Shown here piece by piece: positions 52,170 to 60,810 of a DNA stretch of 64,000 nucleotides. Every line of letters starts with the position of its first letter. Position 1 is the stretch's first letter. The notes beneath the pieces were generated by a model. The model made no database searches and was not told the origin of the DNA. It saw nothing but the letters and a program-made list of their open reading frames with translations. This DNA comes from Hyphomicrobiales bacterium (GTDB lineage Bacteria > Pseudomonadota > Alphaproteobacteria > Rhizobiales > Rhizobiaceae). The stretch is taken from NCBI GenBank assembly GCA_900468535.1, contig UBTY01000004.1:91635-155634 (forward strand). The letters are read 5' to 3'. The translations under genes and the position numbers were made by a program.

Positions 52170-53684
52170 GTGCTGTCCAATTTCATTGCGCCTGATTCCA
52201 GTGATCCGCGGCTGAACATTAAATCCCGCTACCAGATGCTTGTCGATGGCAAGTCGGTGGATGCCGCATCAGGCCGTACGATTGACCGCGTCAGCCCGGG
52301 GCATGCGGGTGTCGTGGTTGGTACATGGCCGGAAGCCTCGGCTGACGATGTGCGCTTGGCAATCGCGGCTGCGCGTCGTGCCTTCGAGACAGGTCCCTGG
52401 CCGCGCATGTCGGGTGCGGAGCGCTCGCGGCTGATGTTCAAGGTGGCGGACCTGATCCTCAAGCACCAGGAAGAGCTCGCCTTGGCCGAGAGTCTTGAGG
52501 TCGGCAAGCCGATCGCCCAGGCGCGCGGCGAGATCGGCTTTTGCGCCGACCTCTGGTCTTACGCCGCCGGTCAGGCGCGTGCTCTGGAAGGGCAGGCGCA
52601 TAACAATATCGGCGACGATCGCCTGGGTCTGGTGCTGCGCGAAGCTGTCGGCGTCGTCGGCATCATCACGCCCTGGAATTTCCCCTTCATCATTGCCTCC
52701 GAGCGCGTGCCGTGGGCGATCGGCGCGGGATGCACCGTTGTCCTCAAGCCGTCCGAATTCACCTCTGGTACGTCGATCCGCATGGCGGAACTGGCACGTG
52801 AGGCGGGTATCCCCGATGGCGTCTTCAACGTCGTCACCGGTTACGGCGATCCGGCCGGCCAGGTGCTCGCCGAGGATCCCGGCGTCGACATGGTTGCCTT
52901 CACCGGTTCGGTGCGGGTCGGCACCAAGCTCGGCGAGATCGCCGCGCGTAGTGTCAAGCGCGTAGGGCTGGAACTCGGCGGCAAGGGCCCGCAGATCGTC
53001 TTTGCCGATGCGGATCTTGAGGCGGCCGCCGATGGCATCGCCTATGGCGTCTATCACAATGGCGGGCAGTGCTGCATATCGGGCAGCCGGCTGCTGGTTC
53101 AGGAAGGCATCCGCGACGCATTGATGGAACGCCTGCTCGATATCTCGCGGAGGGTGACCTTCGGCGATCCGCTGAATGACCGCACCAAGATCGGGGCGAT
53201 GATCTCAGAAGCGCATGTCGGCAAGGTTCATTCCTACGTGGAAGCCGGCATCGCCTCCGGCGCCGAACTGCTGCTCGGTGGTGAGCGTGTCGGCAAGGAC
53301 GCCGGCATCTACTACGCCCCTACCGTGTTTGCTGGTGTGAAGCCTGAGATGTCGATCGCTCGCGAAGAGATCTTCGGCCCGGTGCTTTCGACCTTGACCT
53401 TCAAGACCGCGGACGAAGCCGTAGCACTGGCCAATGCCAGCGAGTTCGGCCTTTCCGCTTCGGTCTGGTCCACCAATCTCGAAAACGCGATGCAGAGCAT
53501 CCGCCGCATTCGTGCCGGCCGTTGCTGGATCAACAGCGTCATCGACGGCACGCCGGAACTGCCGATCGGCGGCTACAAGAAGAGCGGCCTCGGCCGTGAA
53601 CTCGGCCGCTATGGCTTTGATGAATATTCCCAGTTCAAGGGCGTGCACGTGACGTTCGGGCGACCGGCGCCGTGGTTCGGCTAA
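52170..53684 (+). CDS. Aldehyde dehydrogenase of the uronate operon
   Basis: 504 aa from GTG after AGGGA. ALDH active site: Cys301 in NGGQCCISGSR, Glu268 in ELGGK, Asn170 in TPWNFP. The C-terminus IGGYKKSGLGRELGRYG is typical. The partner genes make and process keto-deoxy uronates, so candidate substrates are glyceraldehyde from a non-phosphorylated KDG aldolase or a semialdehyde; neither is proven. First gene after the promoter, followed by a 151-bp gap with two hairpins before the binding protein. Confidence 0.85.
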   Translation: MLSNFIAPDSSDPRLNIKSRYQMLVDGKSVDAASGRTIDRVSPGHAGVVVGTWPEASADDVRLAIAAARRAFETGPWPRMSGAERSRLMFKVADLILKHQEELALAESLEVGKPIAQARGEIGFCADLWSYAAGQARALEGQAHNNIGDDRLGLVLREAVGVVGIITPWNFPFIIASERVPWAIGAGCTVVLKPSEFTSGTSIRMAELAREAGIPDGVFNVVTGYGDPAGQVLAEDPGVDMVAFTGSVRVGTKLGEIAARSVKRVGLELGGKGPQIVFADADLEAAADGIAYGVYHNGGQCCISGSRLLVQEGIRDALMERLLDISRRVTFGDPLNDRTKIGAMISEAHVGKVHSYVEAGIASGAELLLGGERVGKDAGIYYAPTVFAGVKPEMSIAREEIFGPVLSTLTFKTADEAVALANASEFGLSASVWSTNLENAMQSIRRIRAGRCWINSVIDGTPELPIGGYKKSGLGRELGRYGFDEYSQFKGVHVTFGRPAPWFG

Positions 53685-53747
53685 CAGGGGAGTAAGGGAT
53701 AGGGCGTTTCCGCTTTTGGGAGAAGGCGGAGCGCTCAGGAGGAAAAT

Positions 53748-53806
53748 CTCGGCCGGCGTGATCTTTGGTCGGAGCCCGCCAGCCGAGACTCGGGTCTTTC
53801 GACCCG
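53748..53806 (+). other. Two adjacent mRNA hairpins before the binding-protein gene
   Basis: First hairpin: CTCGGCCGGCG pairs with CGCCAGCCGAG (one mismatch), 53748-53787. Second: CGGGTC-TTTC-GACCCG, 53791-53806. They lie 30 bp before the binding-protein ATG and could raise its level relative to the ALDH by protecting the downstream mRNA from decay. Confidence 0.5.
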
Positions 53807-53835
53807 CATTGCACATCCAAAGGGAGGATACGCAA

Positions 53836-54786
53836 ATGAAATTGACCAGGTTCAAAACCGCAGCACTCGCCGCGGGTCTCGCCACGATGATGACATCTAC
53901 GGCATTGGCCGCGGACGTCAAGGCAACGATGATCATCTATCTCGATCCGAGTGTCCAGTTCTTCAACCCCGTGGTGAAGGGCGCCAAGGATGCGGCCGCG
54001 CAGTTCGGTGTGGATCTCGACGTGCAATATGCGAACAACGATCCGGTTCGCCAGAACGACCTGATCGAGAGCGCGACGGCAGCCGGCGTTGATGGCATTG
54101 CCGTCGCCATCTCCTCGTCGGATGCCTTCGATGAAAGCATCTGCGCTGCCGTGAAGGCCGGCATCGTCGTCATCGGCTTCAACAACGACGATCTGGAAGG
54201 CGCCAAGGGCAATTGCCGCCAGGCTTATGTAGGCATGAACGAGTTCGCCTCGGGCTATGAGCTTGGCAACCGGATGATCAAGGAATTCGGCCTGAAATCC
54301 GGCGACGTTGTCTTCAATCCGCGCGAAATCCCCGAGGCGAGCTTCGCGGTCGCGCGTGGCGGCGGCATCGAGAAGGCGATGAAGGAAAACGGCATCAAGG
54401 TCGAAACGGTTCGCGCCGGCCTCGATCCGGCCGAGGCGCAGAATATCATGGCGCAGTTCCTGATCGCCAATCCGGGTGTCAAGGCGCTGTTCGGCACCGG
54501 CTCGGTCACCTCGACGGTCGGCGCCGGCGCCATCAAGGACGCAGGCGTGAAGATCCCGTTCGGCGGCTTCGACCTCGCGGTCGAGATCGTCAACGCGGTT
54601 GAGTCAGGCGCCATGTACGCGACCATGGACCAGCAGCCCTACCTGCAGGGCTATTACCCGATCGCCCAGATCGCGCTCTCGAAGAAATATGGCCTGACAC
54701 CGACCGACGTCGACACCGGGCAGGGCGCCTTCCTCGACAAATCACGAATCAGCTCGGTCAAGCCGCTGATCGGCAGCTTCCGCTAA
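53836..54786 (+). CDS. Sugar/uronate ABC substrate-binding protein, RbsB type
   Basis: 316 aa from the ATG after GGGAGGA; the long upstream frame is part of the hairpin leader. Sec signal TAALAAGLATMMTSTALA. The mature protein has the LacI/RbsB fold: MIIYLDPSVQFFNPVVKGAKDAA, DGIAVAISSSDAFDESI, IVVIGFNNDD and AIKDAGVKIPFGGFDLA. The flanking kdu genes suggest an unsaturated or keto-deoxy uronate, or a pectin-derived monosaccharide, as ligand. Confidence 0.87.
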   Translation: MKLTRFKTAALAAGLATMMTSTALAADVKATMIIYLDPSVQFFNPVVKGAKDAAAQFGVDLDVQYANNDPVRQNDLIESATAAGVDGIAVAISSSDAFDESICAAVKAGIVVIGFNNDDLEGAKGNCRQAYVGMNEFASGYELGNRMIKEFGLKSGDVVFNPREIPEASFAVARGGGIEKAMKENGIKVETVRAGLDPAEAQNIMAQFLIANPGVKALFGTGSVTSTVGAGAIKDAGVKIPFGGFDLAVEIVNAVESGAMYATMDQQPYLQGYYPIAQIALSKKYGLTPTDVDTGQGAFLDKSRISSVKPLIGSFR

Positions 54787-54855
54787 CCGCGTTTCGTGGG
54801 AGCCTGCCGGCGATACCGGCAGGTTCTCCGTCTCCAATCGATCGAGTACCAGACC

Positions 54856-55875
54856 GTGACACCAATTCTCGAGACAAGTGCCGCGCCCCGGTCGCGGACG
54901 CAGAAACAACCGCTCCTCAGGCAGATCATGGCGATGCCGGCGGGTGCGATCTTCCTCGTCTTCATGACGCTGCAGATCGTCTGCATCGCAGGCGCCTTGC
55001 TCTACCCCGATCAGTTTCGCTATCTCTCGCCGCAGAACCTGACGATCCTGATGAAGGCGATCCCCGTGCTCGGCTGCCTGGCGCTCGGCGCCGGCGTGCT
55101 GATGATAGCAGGGGAGTTCGATCTCTCCATCGGCTCCGTCTACACCTTCACCGCCATCCTGATGGCAAGCCTTGTCGGCGCCGGATTGAGCGCCTTCATA
55201 GCCGCACCGCTCGGCGTGCTGGCCGGCATCATGATCGGCCTGCTCAACGGCCACATCACGCTGCGCTTCGGGCTGCCGTCCTTCATCGTTACCTTGGGCG
55301 GTCTGTTGTTCTGGCGCGGCGCGGTCCTGCTCTATAACGGCGCCGTCCAGGTGCGCTTCGACCCGGAACCGATCTTTACCAGCCTGTTCTCCGGCACGCT
55401 GCTCGGCATCAATGCCGCTTTTATCTGGATCGTTCTCTTCGTCGTCGGCTTCCACTACCTCGTCCATCGTCACCGTTTCGGCAACCACGTCTTCGCGACC
55501 GGCGGCAATCGCGGCGCCGCGGAGGCGATCGGCATCAACACCAACCGCGTCAAGCTCGTGGCATTCGCGATCGCCGGCGGCATGGCGGCAGTGGCCGGCA
55601 TTCTTGCCACGGCCCGCGTCGGCAGCGTGCAGCCGGGGCAGGGCGCCGGACTAGAGCTCCAGGCGATCGCCGCCTGCGTCATCGGCGGACTGTCGCTGCG
55701 TGGCGGTCGAGGCTCGATCATCGGCATCTTCCTCGGCGTGCTCTTGATCCACACGATCACCGATGTCCTGCTTCTGCTGCGCGCGCCGGGCTTCTATCTC
55801 GATATGTTCATCGCGACGCTGATCGTGCTGGCCGCCATCTTCAACCATCTTATCGAGCGGCGAGGTCTTGCGTGA
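54856..55875 (+). CDS. Sugar/uronate ABC permease, RbsC type
   Basis: 339 aa from the GTG (MTPILETSAAPR); 20 more codons upstream are open but have no ribosome site and look untranslated. About ten membrane helices with ALGAGVLMIAGEFDLSIGSVYTF and the loop FGNHVFATGGNRGAAEAIGI typical of the family. The stop TGA overlaps the ATPase ATG by one base. Confidence 0.86.
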   Translation: MTPILETSAAPRSRTQKQPLLRQIMAMPAGAIFLVFMTLQIVCIAGALLYPDQFRYLSPQNLTILMKAIPVLGCLALGAGVLMIAGEFDLSIGSVYTFTAILMASLVGAGLSAFIAAPLGVLAGIMIGLLNGHITLRFGLPSFIVTLGGLLFWRGAVLLYNGAVQVRFDPEPIFTSLFSGTLLGINAAFIWIVLFVVGFHYLVHRHRFGNHVFATGGNRGAAEAIGINTNRVKLVAFAIAGGMAAVAGILATARVGSVQPGQGAGLELQAIAACVIGGLSLRGGRGSIIGIFLGVLLIHTITDVLLLLRAPGFYLDMFIATLIVLAAIFNHLIERRGLA

Positions 55876-56612
55876 TGTCGGCCCCTAATCTTCTGGAACT
55901 GCACAACATTTCGAAAAGTTTCGGCGCGCTGACGGCGCTGCGCAATCTGAGCTTTCATATCGGCGAAGGCGAGGTGGTGGGGCTGCTCGGCGACAACGGC
56001 GCCGGCAAGTCGACAACTGTCAACCTGATATCCGGCATTCACAAGCCGACGGAAGGCTATCTGAGCGTCGACGGGAAGAAGACCGCATTTACCTGCCGGT
56101 CGGATTCGGCCGATGCCGGCATCGAAACCATCTATCAGCATACGGCGCTGGTGGATTCACTTTCGATCACCCGAAACATCTTCATGGGTCGCGAACTCAC
56201 CGATCGCTTCGGCTTTCTGCGGCAGCGCGAGATGCGCGAGATCGCCATGGAAGTGCTGCAGAACGCCGTCCACATCTCGGGCATCGATAGCCCCGATACG
56301 CTGGTCGGCAATCTCTCCGGCGGCCAGAAACAGGCGGTCGCTATCGCCCGCGCGGTCTATTTCAAGAAGCGCGTACTGCTTCTCGACGAGCCGACCTCGG
56401 CTCTGTCTGTGCGTGAGACGGAGGCGCTCTTGAACCAGGTGCTGAAGCTCAAGGCGGAAAACGTCTCGAGCGTGTTGGTGACCCACAACATCTACCACGC
56501 TTATCAGGTCTGCGACCGCTTCGTGATCATGAGCCACGGCACCAAGGTGTTCGATGTCGACAAGGCGGATACGACGATCAACCAGCTGACCGAATATGTC
56601 GTGCTTACCTGA
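55875..56612 (+). CDS. Sugar/uronate ABC ATPase, single domain
   Basis: 245 aa, half the size of RbsA: one ATPase domain of the FrcA type. Walker A GDNGAGKST (about 37-45), YQHTALVDSLSI Q-loop, NLSGGQKQAVAIARA signature, LLLDEPTSALS Walker B and the switch His in VLVTHNIYHAYQV. It presumably acts as a homodimer. A GTG at 55872 one codon earlier is also possible. Confidence 0.87.
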   Translation: MSAPNLLELHNISKSFGALTALRNLSFHIGEGEVVGLLGDNGAGKSTTVNLISGIHKPTEGYLSVDGKKTAFTCRSDSADAGIETIYQHTALVDSLSITRNIFMGRELTDRFGFLRQREMREIAMEVLQNAVHISGIDSPDTLVGNLSGGQKQAVAIARAVYFKKRVLLLDEPTSALSVRETEALLNQVLKLKAENVSSVLVTHNIYHAYQVCDRFVIMSHGTKVFDVDKADTTINQLTEYVVLT

Positions 56613-56642
56613 TCCCATTTTCCAGACAGAAGAGGCATAGCC

Positions 56643-57485
56643 GTGACCATTTCAGTATCAGTACGCCAGGTCGTCGGACCCGAGGACGCCGCAAGGCGCG
56701 ACACAAAGGGCCTGCGCGATGGTTTCGTGATTGAGGATCTGTTTCGCCCCGGGGAAGCCAATCTCACCTACAGCCATCTCGATCGTATGATCGTCGGCGG
56801 CGTCATGCCGGTCGTCGATCCTCTGGAGATCGTCACCATCGCACAGACGGGCACGGAGCGTTTTCTCGACCGGCGCGAGGCCGCCATCGTCAATATCGGC
56901 GGCGCGGGTACGGTCAGCGTCGCGGGAAAGCGTCACGAACTCGGCTTTCAGGAGGCGCTTTATGTCGGAATGGGCGAGGGGGCGTTGAGTTTCGCCAGCC
57001 TCGATCGCACTGAACCGGCGCTCTTCTACTTGCTGAGCGCACCCGCGCATCGTGCCTGCCCGACCGTTCACATCACGCGTGAGATGGCCAGGAAGGTAGT
57101 CGTGGGCTCGGCGGAGGAATCCAACGCCCGCACCATCAACCAGTATGTGCATCCCGATGTCTGCGAGAGCTGCCAATTGCTCGTGGGGCTGACGATGTTC
57201 GAGCCGGGTTCGGTCTGGAACACGATGCCGGCGCATGTTCACGATCGGCGCATGGAGGTCTATCTTTACTTCGGCATGCAGGAGACGACCCGCATCTTCC
57301 ATTTCATGGGAGAACCCAGCGAGACACGGCATGTGGTCCTGAAGAACCGCGAGGCGGTCCTGTCTCCCGGCTGGTCCATCCACTCAGGCGCCGGTACCGG
57401 CCGCTATGCCTTCATCTGGGCCATGGCCGGCGATAACATGAGCTTCACCGACATGGACAAGGTGCCGATGGAAGACCTGCGATGA
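56643..57485 (+). CDS. kduI: 5-dehydro-4-deoxy-D-glucuronate isomerase
   Basis: 280 aa from GTG (AGAGG upstream). KduI family throughout: RDGFVIEDLFRPGEANLTYSHLDRMIVGG, FLDRREAAIVNIGG, and the zinc site PAHVHDRRMEVYLYF (two His and Glu) with a further His in GWSIHSGAGT. It converts 5-keto-4-deoxyuronate (from unsaturated galacturonate) to 2,5-diketo-3-deoxygluconate. The stop overlaps kduD by 4 bp. Confidence 0.93.
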   Translation: MTISVSVRQVVGPEDAARRDTKGLRDGFVIEDLFRPGEANLTYSHLDRMIVGGVMPVVDPLEIVTIAQTGTERFLDRREAAIVNIGGAGTVSVAGKRHELGFQEALYVGMGEGALSFASLDRTEPALFYLLSAPAHRACPTVHITREMARKVVVGSAEESNARTINQYVHPDVCESCQLLVGLTMFEPGSVWNTMPAHVHDRRMEVYLYFGMQETTRIFHFMGEPSETRHVVLKNREAVLSPGWSIHSGAGTGRYAFIWAMAGDNMSFTDMDKVPMEDLR

Positions 57486-58237
57486 GCCTTTTCGATCTTA
57501 CCGGCCGCTGGGCCATCGTCACTGGCGCCAATACCGGTATCGGTCAGGCCATCGCGGTTGGCCTTGCAGAAGCGGGCGCCGACATCGTCGGCGTCGGCCG
57601 CTCGGCCATGGACGAGACGGCGACTGCCGTCACATCGACGGGGCGCCGGTTCGTATCGCTCAAGGCGGACCTGTCCGATACCGGGGAGGCGAAGGCGGTT
57701 GTCGAACGCGCCCTTGCCGCCGGCGCCTCGCCCGATATCCTCGTCAACAATGCCGGCATCATCCGCCGCGCCGATGCGCTGGAGTTCACGGAAGAGGACT
57801 GGGATGCGGTGCTCGACACCAACCTGAAGTCCGTCTTCTTCCTCTGCCAGGCCTTCGCGAAGGCCGCAGTCGCACGGCAAGCGCCGGCGAAGATCATCAA
57901 TATCGCCTCGCTCCTCTCCTTCCAGGGCGGCATCCGCATTCCGTCTTATACGGCTTCGAAAAGCGGGCTTGCCGGAATCACCCGGCTAATGGCGAACGAG
58001 TGGGCATCGAAGGGCATCAATGTGAATGCCATCGCCCCCGGTTATGTTGAAACCAACAATACCGAGGCGCTTCGCGCCGATGTCGAGCGAAGCTCCGATA
58101 TTCTGAAACGCATCCCGGCCGCCCGCTGGGCCAAGGCCGAGGATATGGTTGGCACGGCGGTTTACCTCGCCTCGCGCGCTTCCGATTATGTTCATGGTAC
58201 GGTGCTGCCGGTCGATGGCGGCTGGCTAGCTCGATAG
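57482..58237 (+). CDS. kduD: 2-dehydro-3-deoxy-D-gluconate 5-dehydrogenase
   Basis: 251-aa classical SDR: TGANTGIG (14-21), NNAG (89-92), Ser143, Tyr156 and Lys160 in YTASKSG. N-terminal MSLFDLTGRWAIVTGANTGIG and the MANEWASKGINVNAIAPGYVETNNT segment are typical of KduD. It reduces the KduI product to 2-keto-3-deoxygluconate. Co-translated with kduI through the ATGA overlap, which makes the assignment firm. Confidence 0.9.
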   Translation: MSLFDLTGRWAIVTGANTGIGQAIAVGLAEAGADIVGVGRSAMDETATAVTSTGRRFVSLKADLSDTGEAKAVVERALAAGASPDILVNNAGIIRRADALEFTEEDWDAVLDTNLKSVFFLCQAFAKAAVARQAPAKIINIASLLSFQGGIRIPSYTASKSGLAGITRLMANEWASKGINVNAIAPGYVETNNTEALRADVERSSDILKRIPAARWAKAEDMVGTAVYLASRASDYVHGTVLPVDGGWLAR

Positions 58238-58246
58238 GAGATGATA

Positions 58247-58576
58247 ATGGCCGATCACTACACGCTTCCTGACGACATTGCCTGGACGGAGGTCGCGCCC
58301 GGCAACAGACGCGCGGTCCTGTCCCATCGCCCCGAGGCGATGCTCGTCGCTTTCAGCTTTGAGCCCGGCGCCGTCGGCGCGCTGCATTCGCATCCACATA
58401 CACAGGTGAGCTATGTCGCCGAGGGTGCCTTCGACGTCACCGTCGACGGTGTCACGACCCGCCTCGACGCCGGCTCCAGCTTCATCGTCGCCCCAAACCT
58501 CGTTCACGGTGTCGTCGCCCTTGAAAAGGGACTGCTAATCGACACCTTCACGCCACGGCGAGATGATTTTCTTTAG
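58247..58576 (+). CDS. kdgF: KdgF-like cupin, unsaturated uronate opening
   Basis: 109 aa. AGGAG at 58236-58240 favours the ATG at 58247 over the one at 58241. Single cupin domain: GALHSHPHTQVSYVAEGAFDV with the metal His/Gln ligands, later PNLVHGVVALEKGLL, and a terminal TFTPRRDDFL that is characteristic of KdgF. KdgF speeds the opening of 4,5-unsaturated galacturonate to 5-keto-4-deoxyuronate, the KduI substrate. It closes the operon. Confidence 0.85.
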   Translation: MADHYTLPDDIAWTEVAPGNRRAVLSHRPEAMLVAFSFEPGAVGALHSHPHTQVSYVAEGAFDVTVDGVTTRLDAGSSFIVAPNLVHGVVALEKGLLIDTFTPRRDDFL

Positions 58577-59155
58577 ATGATCGCGTGGGCATCGCAGCTG
58601 GCTAGTTATTGATGCTGCCGATGACGATCACGTCGAACACTACGGCATTTGTCACCGCTTGCGAACCGGTGCTTCGGTTGGCCGGGGGCCATTTTGGTAG
58701 GCATGATCCGCTCAACGAAAAGCCCCCACTCTAGATCTGCTGCACGATGCCGAGATTGAAAGCCTCGGCGGGGCGTGGGCGCCGATACGTCTGCCACGCA
58801 AACCACGCAAGGCGACGATCTCGCCTGCGGCCAGGAACACCAATACTCGATTGTGCATCCCATCGCTGCCTGCCAGACGATTGACGAATACGCTGGCTTT
58901 CCCGGCGTACGCGCCGGGAAAATTGGGATGTTGTTCGACTCCGCCTGCGTTCGGCTCTCCTGCGCGCCCAATTGTATTGGCCTTGGAACAAGTTGCGACG
59001 TCTGTCGTTCTAACTTTCACCCGGTTCACACATCCACGCACTCATCTTCCCGATCGCTTATCGTCTTTGGTCAAATTCTCAGGCACAGCGGACAACGGCT
59101 TGGTGATGGGGAAACGGCAGCTCGCTGGAATTGAAGATTGAGCGGATAGATCGAC
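58577..59155. other. Intergenic region without a supported gene
   Basis: Frames of up to 121 codons exist on both strands but none has a domain, ribosome site or consistent composition. A hairpin is at 58898-58921. It may be the remains of a lost gene at the operon end. Confidence 0.45.
58898..58921. repeat. Perfect 10-bp inverted repeat
   Basis: TTTCCCGGCG-TACG-CGCCGGGAAA. Ten-base perfect stem, 4-base loop, in non-coding DNA with no U-tract on either strand; possibly a mobile palindromic repeat of the rhizobial type. Confidence 0.5.
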
Positions 59156-59584
59156 ATGACGAATAGCATCTCGCCGGAAGCCAGAGATTTTGACACAGAA
59201 GAGGAGCTTCAGGCCCACCTCGGAAAACTCGACGAAGAAGCGCGAGCAGAAGGGCTGTTTGCTGAAAATGTTGCCGCGACGCCAAAGCGAGGCGTCGAAG
59301 ATGTCCAACGCGATATTGCCGCTGTGCGCGAGGAGATCGAGCAACTGCGCGCCAGACTTCTGGTGATCAGGCAGCAGGCAGAGACAGCAGTCACGTCACG
59401 CCTCCAGTGGGCGGACGCCAGTGCGCATGAACAGCTTGGCGCATACCCGTGGCTGAAACTGGCCGGCGCGATGAGCGGTACGTTTTTGACTGTTCAAGCG
59501 GTAAAAAGGCTTCCGCTCGGCTCCGTGGTTACGGCCGGTCTTCCGCTTGTGATTGCCGCTTTCAGCCGGCGGTTCGATCGGTGA
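59156..59584 (+). CDS. DUF883-like membrane-associated protein
   Basis: 142 aa. An acidic N-terminus, then a coiled-coil part (VEDVQRDIAAVREEIEQLRARLLVIRQQAET), a YPWLKLAGA turn and a short hydrophobic C-terminal region (GSVVTAGLPLVIAAFSRRFDR). This layout is that of DUF883/ElaB-type proteins, though the glycine-zipper end is not obvious. Probably inner-membrane or ribosome/stress associated. Monocistronic. Confidence 0.55.
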   Translation: MTNSISPEARDFDTEEELQAHLGKLDEEARAEGLFAENVAATPKRGVEDVQRDIAAVREEIEQLRARLLVIRQQAETAVTSRLQWADASAHEQLGAYPWLKLAGAMSGTFLTVQAVKRLPLGSVVTAGLPLVIAAFSRRFDR

Positions 59585-59798
59585 TAGGATCAACGCAGTA
59601 TTGTCTTTTGGCGACTTCAGAAAACGCCAGGTGATTTCCGCTGGCTGCTATCCGACATCCTCCAAACCTAGCGACGATCGCCCCGAATGTGGTTGGGCAA
59701 AAGGCCGCTGGCTTAGCCGGGAACAATACTGATCGTGGCAGTAGGCAAGCCGAAGATTCCTTGCGGCCTGGGAAAAATAAACGAGGCCTCCCCAATCC

Positions 59799-60701
59799 TC
59801 AGCGCTCTAGTGCATCCTTCGGAAACCCGGCTGCAATGCTATCGATGAACCGTCGTACGCCGGGTGGCAGACCGTGGCGTGTGGTGAACACAAGATGCAC
59901 CAGCCCCTTCACGCCGCTCCATCCGGGCAGAACGCGCACAAGCTTTCCTTCATCAAGCGCCTCGCGGCACGTGTGGTCTGGCAGCAGCGCAATGCCCAGT
60001 CCCGCCGTCGCGGCGGCGCGAACCGCCGTAAAGTCTGCACACCCCATTCGGGGCGCGTGGCTCAGGACATGCTGCCGGCCGTCAGTGGTCTCCAGATACC
60101 AGTCGACGTCTCCCTGATCGTCGCTGGTTGCAAGCGTCGGATGGTTGCCGAGATCCTCAATGCCGGTGACTCGACTGGCAATCTGCGGACTGGCGACGAG
60201 GATCCTGACCGAATGTCCCAGCGACCGCATGGTCAGCGAGGCGTCGCCGTCAAGAGATGTTCGGACACGAAGTGCGACGTCGATCCGCTCCTCGATCAGA
60301 TCGACGGGGCGATCGATCGCGACGAGTTGCAGGTGCACTTTCGGATAGCGCTCCAGGAACTGCGTCACAAGCTTGGAGACCAGCTCGACCAAGCCCGTCG
60401 GGCAGCTCATGCGGATCAGCCCGTGTGGCTCCGAGCGCGCTTCTGCCACCAGCGCTTCTGCCTGTTCGGCTTCCGCGACCATCGCCTTGCAGCGTTCGTA
60501 GAAGGTCTGTCCGACATCGGTCACTCGAAACCGTCTGCTCGAGCGCTCGATCAACCGAACGCCAAGCCGTGCCTCGAGACCGGCGATACGACGGCTGAGC
60601 TTCGACTTGGGTTCGCGCAATGCCCTCCCAGCGGCTGCGAAACCGCCATGTGACACCACCTCCGCAAAGTACACCAGGTCGTTCAGGTCTGATCGCATCA
60701 T
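59799..60701 (-). CDS. LysR family regulator
   Basis: 300 aa. N-terminal HTH: DLNDLVYFAEVVSHGGFAAAGRAL, KLSRRIAGLEARLGVRLIERSSRR. The effector domain of type 2 fold follows (GLIRMSCPTGLVELVSKLV and GLGIALLPDHTCREAL). It belongs to the group that usually represses divergent oxidoreductase genes; here an SDR starts 109 bp away. Two direct repeats and an inverted repeat lie between them. Confidence 0.88.
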   Translation of the reverse strand: MMRSDLNDLVYFAEVVSHGGFAAAGRALREPKSKLSRRIAGLEARLGVRLIERSSRRFRVTDVGQTFYERCKAMVAEAEQAEALVAEARSEPHGLIRMSCPTGLVELVSKLVTQFLERYPKVHLQLVAIDRPVDLIEERIDVALRVRTSLDGDASLTMRSLGHSVRILVASPQIASRVTGIEDLGNHPTLATSDDQGDVDWYLETTDGRQHVLSHAPRMGCADFTAVRAAATAGLGIALLPDHTCREALDEGKLVRVLPGWSGVKGLVHLVFTTRHGLPPGVRRFIDSIAAGFPKDALER

Positions 60702-60758
60702 CGTTCTTCCTATAGAACGCTAAGTAACATTATTGCCTACTATTTGCATCATCGTTCT
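60695..60758. promoter_or_regulatory. Candidate LysR binding sites
   Basis: 13-bp direct repeat GCATCATCGTTCT at 60695-60707 and 60746-60758, and an inverted repeat CGTTCT-TCCTAT-AGAACG at 60702-60719. They span the divergent promoter region of the LysR gene and the SDR. Confidence 0.5.
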
Positions 60759-60810
60759 GCTGGCATGTTCCTTCTCGACGGCAAGGGGCCGCAACACAAG
60801 GAGCTAAACA

